A DNA stretch of 64,000 nucleotides, from NCBI GenBank assembly GCA_046598415.1, contig JBKJIG010000031.1, positions 1 through 64,000 of the forward strand, written 5' to 3'. Each line of letters starts with the position of its first letter. The stretch's first letter is position 1. Positions 51,475 to 58,343 of this stretch are shown here, in pieces. The stretch is from VFJZ01 sp046598415. Lineage in GTDB: Bacteria > Actinomycetota > Thermoleophilia > Gaiellales > F1-60-MAGs149. Both the position numbers and the translations under genes were made by a program. The notes beneath the pieces were generated by a model. It searched no databases and was not told the origin of the DNA. It saw nothing but the letters and a program-made list of their open reading frames with translations.

Positions 51475-51746
51475 GCGCACCGGCGGATCCGATCCTGACC
51501 GAGCTGGAGCTACCGCGGTCGAACGGCGAGCTGGTGTTCGCGGAGCCGTGGCAGGCCCGGGCGCTCGGTATGGGAGTCGTCACCATGCGCGCCCTCGGCG
51601 TGGGAGTCGGAGAGTGGCGCGACGCGCTCGCGGCCGCGATCGCCGAGCACGGCTACGACCCGGATGAGGATCCCGCCGCGGCGTACTACACGGCGTGGAT
51701 CGCGGCGCTCGAACGGCTGCTGGAGGGACGCGGCGTCACCGCCTGA
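51471..51746 (+). CDS. Nitrile hydratase accessory protein (P14K/activator-like)
   Basis: A 91-residue protein matching the small nitrile hydratase activator family: LPRSNGELVFAEPWQARALGMGVV near residue 15 and EWRDALAAAIAEHGY near residue 50. In cobalt nitrile hydratases this protein exchanges with the apo-alpha subunit to install cobalt and cysteine oxidations. It follows the alpha subunit with a 4-bp ATGA overlap. It is 22 bp from the convergent OsmC gene. The expected length is 120-150 aa in some families, so this copy is short but contains the core. Confidence 0.85.
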   Translation: MSAPADPILTELELPRSNGELVFAEPWQARALGMGVVTMRALGVGVGEWRDALAAAIAEHGYDPDEDPAAAYYTAWIAALERLLEGRGVTA

Positions 51747-51767
51747 CGGCTCGCGAGCGTCGCGACA

Positions 51768-52166
51768 CTAGACGTGCACGACCTCGACGCCACGCGCCAG
51801 TGTGCGCGCGACGGGGCAGCGCGTCGCGATGTCGCGGAGACGGTGCCGCTGGGCGTCGTCGAGCGCTCCCTCGAGCTCGACGTGCACCTCGGCGCTGTCG
51901 CAGTAGCCGCCGCTCGCGCAGTCGTCGGTGTGCTTCCGCGCGTGGGTCAGATACACCTCGACCGCGTCGAGCGGCCAGCCCTTGCGGCGCGCGTACAGCA
52001 TCGTCGTGATCGCCGTGCAAGCGCCCAGCGCCGAGAGCAGGAGCTCGTACGGGTCGGGCCCGCGGTCCGCTCCGAGGGGCGGCGGCTCGTCCGCCAGGAA
52101 CTCGTGATCGCCGATCGAGACCTGCGCTGCCACGCCATCGAGCGTCCGTACCGTCACGTCTGCCAT
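51768..52166 (-). CDS. OsmC family peroxiredoxin-like protein
   Basis: A 132-residue OsmC/Ohr-fold protein. The two reactive cysteines are in LGACTAITT (about residue 50) and RCPVART (about residue 117), the usual peroxidatic and resolving pair. The N-terminal GDHEFLADEPPPLGADRGPDPYELL resembles the OsmC branch. It would reduce organic hydroperoxides in the cytoplasm. The TACGAT hexamer 6 nt before the ATG suggests leaderless expression. It is divergent from the acyl-CoA ligase-like gene. Confidence 0.85.
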   Translation of the reverse strand: MADVTVRTLDGVAAQVSIGDHEFLADEPPPLGADRGPDPYELLLSALGACTAITTMLYARRKGWPLDAVEVYLTHARKHTDDCASGGYCDSAEVHVELEGALDDAQRHRLRDIATRCPVARTLARGVEVVHV

Positions 52167-52172
52167 GGCGGC

Positions 52173-52192
52173 ATCGTACGCCTGCGTATCCT
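52173..52192. promoter_or_regulatory. Divergent start-proximal promoters, OsmC and oxalate-CoA-ligase-like gene
   Basis: Minus-strand TACGAT (52178-52173) is 6 nt before the OsmC ATG. Plus-strand TATCCT (52187-52192) is 7 nt before the ligase ATG. The 33-bp gap contains little else. Confidence 0.5.
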
Positions 52193-52199
52193 TCCGGCG

Positions 52200-53642
52200 A
52201 TGAGCGAGCCGATCCTCCCCCTCGCCGCACCGGCCGACGCCGTCGCCCTCGTCGAGCCGGCCGCCGGCCTCCGCATCACGTACGGCGAGCTTGCAGTCGA
52301 GGTCGAGCGGCTCGGGCGCGTCCTGGTCAGCCGAGGTGTGGCGCCCGGCGACGTGGTCGCCTTCTCGATGGCCAACGGCCCCGAGATCGTGACGACGTTC
52401 CTGGCCGTCGTCGCCGCCGGCGCCGCCGCGGCACCGCTGAACCCGGGGTACACCGCGAAGGAGTTCGCCTTCTATCTCGACGACCTGCAGCCGCGGCTCG
52501 TGATCGGGCGCGGCGACGACGCCGCCGAGCTGCCCGGCGCGGTCGACCTGGACGAGCTCGGCGGCGACCCGGGCGGCGATCTGCCCGCCCCCGACCCCGC
52601 CGCGGTGGCGCTGCTGCTGCACACCAGCGGCACGACGGCGCGGCCGAAGCAGGTGCCGATCCGCCAGCGCAACCTGATGGCGTCGGCCCGCACGGTCGCC
52701 GCCACCTACGCGCTGGAGCCCGCCGACACGAGCCACTGCGTGATGCCGCTGTTCCACGTCCACGGGCTCGTGGCCTCGACGCTCGCGACGCTGGTCTCGG
52801 GCGGCACGGTGCTGTGCCCACGACGGTTCTCGGCCAATGCGTTCTGGACGGACGGTGCGGCGCACGGCGCCACCTGGTACTCCGCCGTGCCGACGATCCA
52901 CCACATCCTCACGACCCGTGAGCGCGAGGGCTCGGACCGCCCGGCGCACGCGCTGCGGTTCGCGCGCTCGTGCTCGTCGGCGCTGGCGGCGCCGCTGATG
53001 GCCGAGTTCGAGGAGCGCTTCCAGATTCCCCTGGTCGAGGCCTACGGCATGACCGAGGCGGCGCACCAGATGGCATCCAACCCGCTGCCTCCGGCGCAGC
53101 GCCGGCCCGCGACGGTGGGCATGGCGACGGGCACGGAGATCGCGATCCTCGACGACGAGTGGAACGCGCTCGCCCAGGGCGAGGTCGGCGAGGTCTGCGT
53201 GCGCGGCCCGGGCGTCGTTGACGGCTATCGCTCGAACCCCGAGGCGAACGCGGCCTCGTTCCGCGACGGCTGGTTCCGCACCGGCGACTCTGGGTTGCTC
53301 GATGCCGAGGGCTACGTCCACCTCGCCGGGCGCATCAAGGAGCTGATCAACCGCGGCGGTGAGAAGATCTCGCCCCACGAGGTCGAGGACGCGCTGCTCA
53401 AGCACCCGGCGGTGACCGAGGCAGTGGCCTTCTCGCTGCCCGACGCCAAGTACGGCGAGACCGTCGCCGCCGTGGTCGTGCTGATCGGCGACGCGGACGA
53501 GGCCGGCCTGCAGCGGCACTGCGCCGACCTGCTCGCGAGCTTCAAGGTGCCGACGCGGATCGTGCCGATGGACGAGATCCCGAAGGGGGCGACCGGCAAG
53601 ATCCAGCGGCGCACGATGGCCGAGCGGATCGGCGCCGGATGA
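52200..53642 (+). CDS. AMP-binding acyl-CoA ligase, oxalate-CoA ligase-like
   Basis: A 480-residue adenylate-forming enzyme. The motifs are intact: P-loop LLHTSGTTARPKQVPIRQ near residue 140, YGMTEAAHQM near 283, YVHLAGRIKELINRGGEKIS near 370 and the C-terminal PKGATGKIQRR. The block LFHVHGLVASTLATLVSGG with the following HGATWYSAVPTIHHIL resembles fungal Pcs60 and plant AAE3 oxalyl-CoA synthetases more than fatty-acid ligases, so oxalate or another small dicarboxylate is likely. It has ATGA overlap with the PanE-like gene. TATCCT sits 7 nt before the ATG. Confidence 0.85.
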   Translation: MSEPILPLAAPADAVALVEPAAGLRITYGELAVEVERLGRVLVSRGVAPGDVVAFSMANGPEIVTTFLAVVAAGAAAAPLNPGYTAKEFAFYLDDLQPRLVIGRGDDAAELPGAVDLDELGGDPGGDLPAPDPAAVALLLHTSGTTARPKQVPIRQRNLMASARTVAATYALEPADTSHCVMPLFHVHGLVASTLATLVSGGTVLCPRRFSANAFWTDGAAHGATWYSAVPTIHHILTTREREGSDRPAHALRFARSCSSALAAPLMAEFEERFQIPLVEAYGMTEAAHQMASNPLPPAQRRPATVGMATGTEIAILDDEWNALAQGEVGEVCVRGPGVVDGYRSNPEANAASFRDGWFRTGDSGLLDAEGYVHLAGRIKELINRGGEKISPHEVEDALLKHPAVTEAVAFSLPDAKYGETVAAVVVLIGDADEAGLQRHCADLLASFKVPTRIVPMDEIPKGATGKIQRRTMAERIGAG

Positions 53643-54622
53643 GGATCGCGATCGTCGGGGCCGGAGCGATCGGCGGCTACGTCGGCGCGGCCCTGCACCG
53701 CGGTGGAGCCGACGTGCACCTGGTCGCGCGCGGCGCGAACCTGGCGGCGATTCGCGAGCACGGCGTACGCGTGCGGTCGGAGCGCGGCGACTTCACGGCG
53801 CGGGCGCCGGCGACCGACGACCCGGCCGAGATCGGGCCGGTCGACGTCGTCTTCCTCGGCCTGAAGGCCTACCAGTACGCGTCGGCGAGCGCCCTGCTGG
53901 CGCCGCTGCTGCACGACTCGACCGCCGTCGTCGCCGCGCAGAACGGCCTGCCGTGGTGGTACTTCCACGGTATCAAGGGGCCCTACGCGGGGCATCGCAT
54001 CGAGGCGGTCGACCCGGGTGGCGCGACGAGTGCGGTGATCGCCCCAGAGCGCGCGATCGGCTGCGTCGTCTACTGCGCGACCGAGCTCGAGGCGCCCGGC
54101 GTCATCCGGCACATCGAGGGCACGCGGTTCTCGATCGGCGAGCCCGACGGCACGATCTCCGAACGCTGCGTGGAGTTCAGCGAGGCGATGATCGCCGGCG
54201 GCCTGAAGTGTCCCGTCGAGCCCGACATCCGGAACGACATCTGGGTGAAGCTGATGGGCAACGTCGCGTTCAACCCGCTGTCGGCGCTCACCCGCGCGAC
54301 GATGGTGCGCATCGCGACCGATCCGCCGACGCGCGAGGTCGTCGCCGCGATGATGGCCGAGACGGTCGAGATCGCGCGTGCCGTCGGCTGCGAGCCGGCG
54401 GTCGAGATCGACCGGCGGCTGTCGGGCGCGGAGCGCGTCGGCGAGCACAAGACGTCGACGCTGATGGATCTGGAGGCTGGCAAGCCGCTCGAGCTGGGCG
54501 CGATCGTCACGGCAGTCGTCGAGCTCGCCGATCTCACCGGGACGCCCGCGCCCCACCTGAAGAGCATCGCCGCCGCGACCGGCCTGCTCGCCCGAACCCT
54601 TGGACTCGAGGAGCCCCGATGA
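53639..54622 (+). CDS. Ketopantoate reductase family (PanE/ApbA-like) oxidoreductase
   Basis: A 327-residue NADPH-dependent reductase with N-terminal Rossmann fold (AIVGAGAIGGYVGAALHRGG, residues 4-23) and C-terminal helical domain. The catalytic Lys is in WVKLMGNVAFNPLSALT near residue 205. It resembles 2-dehydropantoate 2-reductases but many family members reduce other 2-keto acids. The start overlaps the ligase stop by 4 bp and its own stop overlaps the ammonia-lyase start, so it belongs to a three-gene operon. With the ligase and the diaminopropionate lyase it may act on a keto acid made in that pathway; pantothenate synthesis is the alternative. Confidence 0.85.
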   Translation: MRIAIVGAGAIGGYVGAALHRGGADVHLVARGANLAAIREHGVRVRSERGDFTARAPATDDPAEIGPVDVVFLGLKAYQYASASALLAPLLHDSTAVVAAQNGLPWWYFHGIKGPYAGHRIEAVDPGGATSAVIAPERAIGCVVYCATELEAPGVIRHIEGTRFSIGEPDGTISERCVEFSEAMIAGGLKCPVEPDIRNDIWVKLMGNVAFNPLSALTRATMVRIATDPPTREVVAAMMAETVEIARAVGCEPAVEIDRRLSGAERVGEHKTSTLMDLEAGKPLELGAIVTAVVELADLTGTPAPHLKSIAAATGLLARTLGLEEPR

Positions 54623-55722
54623 ACCGCGCCGTGCTGAACTCGCCCGACCCCGCGTCGGTGCCGGCGCCATCGGACACGCTCACGTTCCACCGAGCGCTGC
54701 CGGGCTACGAGGCGACACCGCTGGTCGCCGCGCCCGACCTGGCCGCCGAGCTCGGTCTGGAGCAGGTGTTCATCAAGGACGAGTCGAGCCGCTTCGGCTT
54801 GCCGGCATTCAAGTTCCTCGGCGCCAGCTGGGCGATCGCGCAGCTGCTCGGCGGCTCGAGCGATTTGGACGAGCTGCGCGCCGCGGCGGCGGAGCAGGGC
54901 ATCCGCCGCCTCACGACCGCGACCGACGGCAACCACGGCCGCGCGGTGGCGCGGATGGCCGCACTGCTCGGGCTCGATTCGACCATCTTCATGCCGAAGT
55001 TCACGGCGCAGGCTCGCCGCGACGCGATCGCCGCGGAGGGCGCCGTGGTGGTCGTGGTCGACGACGAGTACGACGCCGCCGTCGAGGCCTCGATCCGCGA
55101 TGCCGACGCCGACCCCGCCGCGCGGGCCGTCAACGACGCCGACCTGACCGGCACCTCGCCGGTGGGCGAGTGGGTGATCCAGGGCTACGGCACGCTGTTC
55201 GCCGAGGCGGGCGACGCGCTCGCGGCGGCCGGCGCGTCGGTCGACCTCGTGGTGCTGCAGATGGGTGTCGGCGCGTTCGCGTCGAGCGGCATCCGCTGGG
55301 CGATCGCGCGCGGCATCCCGGCGGTCGGCGCCGAGCCGGTCGGCTCCGCCTGCGTGGCGGCGTCCGTCGCGGCGGGCGAGCCGGTGACGATCGAGGGCAG
55401 CCGCACCACGATGGCGTGCCTCGACGCCGGCACGCCGAGCGCGGCGGGCTGGCGCACGCTGATCGGCGGTCTCTCGGGCGTCGTGGTGCTGGACGATCCG
55501 GAGTCCGACGCCGCGGCGCGCCGCCTGGCGAAGCTCGGCATCGAGTCGGGCGAGTCGGGTGCCGCGGGGACGGCGGGCCTGATCGCGCTGGCGACGGATC
55601 CGCTGTCTGCGGCCCTGCGTGATCAGATCGGCTTCGGTCAGATCCGCTCCGTCCTGGTGGTCAACACCGAGGGCGCCACTGACCCGGAGCGCTATCGAAC
55701 AGTCGTCCTGCCCGGCGGCTGA
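54619..55722 (+). CDS. Diaminopropionate ammonia-lyase-like PLP enzyme
   Basis: A 367-residue fold-type II PLP enzyme. The PLP Lys is K65 in RFGLPAFKFLGASWAI, the signature of 2,3-diaminopropionate ammonia-lyase (YgeX/DpaL), and TATDGNHGRAVARMAALLG is the matching glycine-rich loop. It would convert 2,3-diaminopropionate to pyruvate and ammonia. Compared with E. coli DpaL it is slightly shorter. The start overlaps the PanE-like stop by 4 bp. The third copy of the palindromic repeat begins about 11 bp after its stop. Confidence 0.85.
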   Translation: MNRAVLNSPDPASVPAPSDTLTFHRALPGYEATPLVAAPDLAAELGLEQVFIKDESSRFGLPAFKFLGASWAIAQLLGGSSDLDELRAAAAEQGIRRLTTATDGNHGRAVARMAALLGLDSTIFMPKFTAQARRDAIAAEGAVVVVVDDEYDAAVEASIRDADADPAARAVNDADLTGTSPVGEWVIQGYGTLFAEAGDALAAAGASVDLVVLQMGVGAFASSGIRWAIARGIPAVGAEPVGSACVAASVAAGEPVTIEGSRTTMACLDAGTPSAAGWRTLIGGLSGVVVLDDPESDAAARRLAKLGIESGESGAAGTAGLIALATDPLSAALRDQIGFGQIRSVLVVNTEGATDPERYRTVVLPGG

Positions 55723-55732
55723 CCCGCGTGTC

Positions 55733-55835
55733 CCGCGCGCTTGCGTGCGCATTCCATGCGCGGGGTCTGACCCCGAAACGGGCCTTTCTGGGGTCTGACC
55801 CCAGAACGTTTTCGCGCGGAAGACGTACGTGTCGC
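55733..55835 (+). repeat. Interspersed palindromic repeat, copy C
   Basis: Palindromes GGGGTCTGACCCC at 55762-55774 and 55790-55802 are 28 bp apart, flanked by GCGCGCTTGCGTGCGCATTC and AGAACGTTTTCGCGCGGAAG. The copy fills the convergent gap between the ammonia-lyase and lipoprotein genes. Confidence 0.9.
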
Positions 55836-55920
55836 ACGCGTGGTAGCACGGCGTTCGCAGATGGTGCGGAGCGTGCGTCGGTGGACACGGAGATCGCGCT
55901 AGACCTCCAGCAGCAGCCGC

Positions 55921-56535
55921 TCAGCTGAAGGTGCGCTCGATGATCTGGCCGCGGCTGTTCGCCGTCACCGACAGGTACTGGCGCGTGCCGTCGATCCCCG
56001 ACCGCATCACCACGGCACCCAGCGGGTCCTCGCTGCTCGAGGAGTTGCGGGAGATGTTCACGGACGGCGAGTCGTCGCCGGCGCCCTCCAGTTCGATCGC
56101 CGCCATGTTGCGGACGAACGCGCTCGGGCCATCGGGCGAGATCTCCTCCAGCGCGAACAGCGAGCGCGGCACGTCGGTCGACCCGATCTTGTACGGCTCG
56201 GGCGGAGCGAACACCCCCTTGCGCCAGTTGTAGTCGTCGGCGAAGCCCGTCGTCTTGTCGTAGACGCGGAAGTACGCGTACTCGTCGTAGAGACCCACCT
56301 GCAACAACAGCGGATCACGTCCGAGCAGCTTCCGCAGCCCCGCGGTGATCGCGCGGAAACCCGACGCCGTCAGCGGCCCGTCGGCGGGAACGGGCACCGA
56401 CTTGCCCGGAGTCGTGAACACCGTCTTCGTGATGGTCACGACCTGTCCCGGCTGGCCGCCCGGATCGCCCGAACCGCCACAGGCGGCACCCAGCAGCACC
56501 ACGACGAGCAGGCCGGGAAGCGAGGGAAAACGCAC
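55921..56535 (-). CDS. Predicted lipoprotein of unknown function
   Basis: A 204-residue protein. The signal peptide is RFPSLPGLLVVVLLGAACGG, with a lipobox-like LGAAC, so it is probably anchored by a lipidated cysteine near residue 19. The exterior part has a Gly/Val/Thr-rich stretch followed by a compact domain (LYDEYAYFRVYDKTTGFADDYNW) with no known motif. A start-proximal TAGCGT 7 nt before the GTG is present. It lies 10 bp downstream of the TauE/SafE permease on the same strand and may be co-expressed. Confidence 0.7.
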   Translation of the reverse strand: MRFPSLPGLLVVVLLGAACGGSGDPGGQPGQVVTITKTVFTTPGKSVPVPADGPLTASGFRAITAGLRKLLGRDPLLLQVGLYDEYAYFRVYDKTTGFADDYNWRKGVFAPPEPYKIGSTDVPRSLFALEEISPDGPSAFVRNMAAIELEGAGDDSPSVNISRNSSSSEDPLGAVVMRSGIDGTRQYLSVTANSRGQIIERTFS

Positions 56536-56542
56536 CGGCCGA

Positions 56543-56548
56543 ACGCTA
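56543..56548 (-). promoter_or_regulatory. Start-proximal -10 (TAGCGT) of the lipoprotein gene
   Basis: TAGCGT ends 7 nt before the GTG of the lipoprotein gene. It overlaps the last codons of the permease gene upstream, so this may be an internal promoter. Confidence 0.35.
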
Positions 56549-57286
56549 CAGGAGACCCGCCACCACGCTCCCGGCCCCGGTCGCGCAGATGACGCCGAGT
56601 GCCAGACGGCGCGCCGTGACCGGTGACAGCCGCGGCGCGACATGACGCCCGGCGATCAGTCCGGCGACGAGCCCCGGCAGCAACAGCGCGGTCACCGCCA
56701 TCGTGTGCGAGCGCGGCAGCTGATGACCGGCGAGCGCGGCGACGCCGGCCAGATTGCAGGCCGCGAACAGCACCTGCAGCGTGTCGCGCAGCTCGCGGCC
56801 GTGCGCTCCCTCGGCGTCCAGCCACAGCGCCAGCGGCGGCCCGTTGGCCGAGATGGTCGTCGTCAGAAGGCCGGCGCCCAGCCCGGCACCGGCCCGGACG
56901 AGCGACCGGCGCCCGCCCGCCGCGACCACGCCCGGGTGCCAGGCACGGACCAGCACGGCGGCGACGACTGCAAAACCCACGGCCACCTGCAGATCCGATC
57001 GCGAGATGTGGCCGACCAGCGCGGCGCCCGCAACGAACCCCGGCACCGCCCACAGCAGCACCGTGCCAGCGGCGCGCGTGCGGACGACCGGCCGCGATCC
57101 GACCAGCATCAGCGCGTTCAGCACGAGCGCCGAGAGCAGCACGGCGTAGAGCGCCTGCCGCGGCTCGAGCACCGCGAACAACGCCGGCGCCACGACCAGC
57201 CCGTAGCCGAGCCCGGTCGCGCGCTGCACGAACGCGCCGAGGCACGACAGCCCGACGACGACGAGCACCGCTGGGAGCCCGGGCAA
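56546..57286 (-). CDS. TauE/SafE family permease, second copy
   Basis: A 246-residue polytopic membrane protein of the same family as the permease at 2758, with about eight TM helices, FVQRATGLGYGLVVAPALFAVLEP in repeat 1 and TTTISANGPPLALWL in repeat 2. The frame opens with a TTG at 57286, 13 bp after the stop of the phosphotransferase gene, but no strong ribosome site is seen, so the start is uncertain. The two permeases are not adjacent and have diverged. The anion transported is unknown. Confidence 0.75.
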   Translation of the reverse strand: MPGLPAVLVVVGLSCLGAFVQRATGLGYGLVVAPALFAVLEPRQALYAVLLSALVLNALMLVGSRPVVRTRAAGTVLLWAVPGFVAGAALVGHISRSDLQVAVGFAVVAAVLVRAWHPGVVAAGGRRSLVRAGAGLGAGLLTTTISANGPPLALWLDAEGAHGRELRDTLQVLFAACNLAGVAALAGHQLPRSHTMAVTALLLPGLVAGLIAGRHVAPRLSPVTARRLALGVICATGAGSVVAGLL

Positions 57287-57299
57287 GGTGCGCGCCCGC

Positions 57300-58343
57300 T
57301 CAGGCCGCGTGCGCGTCGCGGGCCGCGGCGGCCTCGGCCGCCGCCAGCTTGGCCGGCACGCCCTGCTCCATGGCGCGCGCGAAAGCGTCGTCGCGGTCGC
57401 CCGCCACGTACCGCTTCCACATGTTCTCGAGGAACACCGCGGCCTTCCAGTGCGCGAGGCACTCGTACCAGGCGATGCGTGTCGTGTCGCGCCCGGTGCG
57501 CGCCGCGTACAGCCGCGCCAGCTCGGCCCGGCTCGGGAAGCCCGGCTCGGCCGTCACCGGCGACAGCGGCGGATGGCCGGGCGCGGGCTCCGTCGCGTCG
57601 GTGTACATCGACAGCAGGTAGCCGAGGTCGGCGAGCGGATCGCCGATGGTCGACAGCTCCCAGTCGAGCACCGCGCTGATGCGCGCGGGGGCGTCCGCGG
57701 CGACGAGGAGGTTGCCGACCCGGTAGTCGCCGTGGACGACGGTCGCCGGCACGGCCGGTGGCAGGTGCGCGAGCAGCCACGCGCCGAGCTCCTCGACGAT
57801 CGGCAGGTCGCGGGTGGCGTTGTGCGGCCAGATCTTCAGGAAGCGCCCGATCTGCCGCTCGAGGTAGCCGTCGGGCCGCCCGAAGCGCGACAGGCCGGCC
57901 GCCTCGGGGTCGATCGCGTGGATCTCGGCCAGCGCAGCCACGAACTCCTCCCCCAGCCGCGCACGCGCGGACGGCGTGTCGATGGCCGGCGGCAGCACGG
58001 TGTCGACGGGCACGCCGGGCGAGAGCTCCATGACGTAGAACGGCACGCCGAGCAGCGACTCGTCGTCGCAGACCGCCAACACGTCGGGCACCCGGGCGCC
58101 GGCTGCGTGCAGGCGCGAGACGATCGCCGACTCGCGCAGCATGTCGTGCGCCGACGGCGGCAGCGGCGGGCGTGGTGGACGGCGCAGCACGACCCGCGTG
58201 CCGCCGCGCTCCACCAGGTACGTCAGGTTCGAGTGGCCGTCGCCGAGCGGGCGGTAGGAGACCGGGCCCTCGCCGATGCCGTGCGCGTCGAGAAACTGCT
58301 CGACGACCTCCGGCACGAAGAGGTCAGTGGAACCGCCAGCCAT
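57300..58343 (-). CDS. APH-fold phosphotransferase (LvaA/ACAD10-11 kinase-like)
   Basis: A 347-residue protein kinase-like fold. The catalytic loop is VVHGDYRVGNLL with D in the HGD motif (near residue 215), and the metal-binding LDWELSTIGDP follows near 235. The nucleotide loop is GDGHSNLTYLVERGG. It resembles the kinase halves of vertebrate ACAD10/ACAD11 and bacterial LvaA, which phosphorylate 4-hydroxyacyl-CoA during degradation of 4-hydroxy acids. Its ATG lies 20 bp inside the upstream acyl-CoA dehydrogenase gene, matching the expected pair. Aminoglycoside resistance is unlikely. Confidence 0.85.
   Translation of the reverse strand: MAGGSTDLFVPEVVEQFLDAHGIGEGPVSYRPLGDGHSNLTYLVERGGTRVVLRRPPRPPLPPSAHDMLRESAIVSRLHAAGARVPDVLAVCDDESLLGVPFYVMELSPGVPVDTVLPPAIDTPSARARLGEEFVAALAEIHAIDPEAAGLSRFGRPDGYLERQIGRFLKIWPHNATRDLPIVEELGAWLLAHLPPAVPATVVHGDYRVGNLLVAADAPARISAVLDWELSTIGDPLADLGYLLSMYTDATEPAPGHPPLSPVTAEPGFPSRAELARLYAARTGRDTTRIAWYECLAHWKAAVFLENMWKRYVAGDRDDAFARAMEQGVPAKLAAAEAAAARDAHAA

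Noticed and set aside
22735..55835. The 13-bp palindromes read as a CRISPR array or as attachment sites
   Set aside because: Only two units per locus with a 28-bp period, no spacer diversity, no cas genes, and no integrase. The loci are at gene ends, so a terminator-like or REP-like element is a better reading.
57300..58343. Aminoglycoside phosphotransferase (resistance gene)
   Set aside because: The APH fold is shared by many metabolic kinases. The overlap with an ACAD11-type dehydrogenase and the sequence similarity to ACAD10/11 kinase halves point to 4-hydroxyacyl-CoA metabolism.
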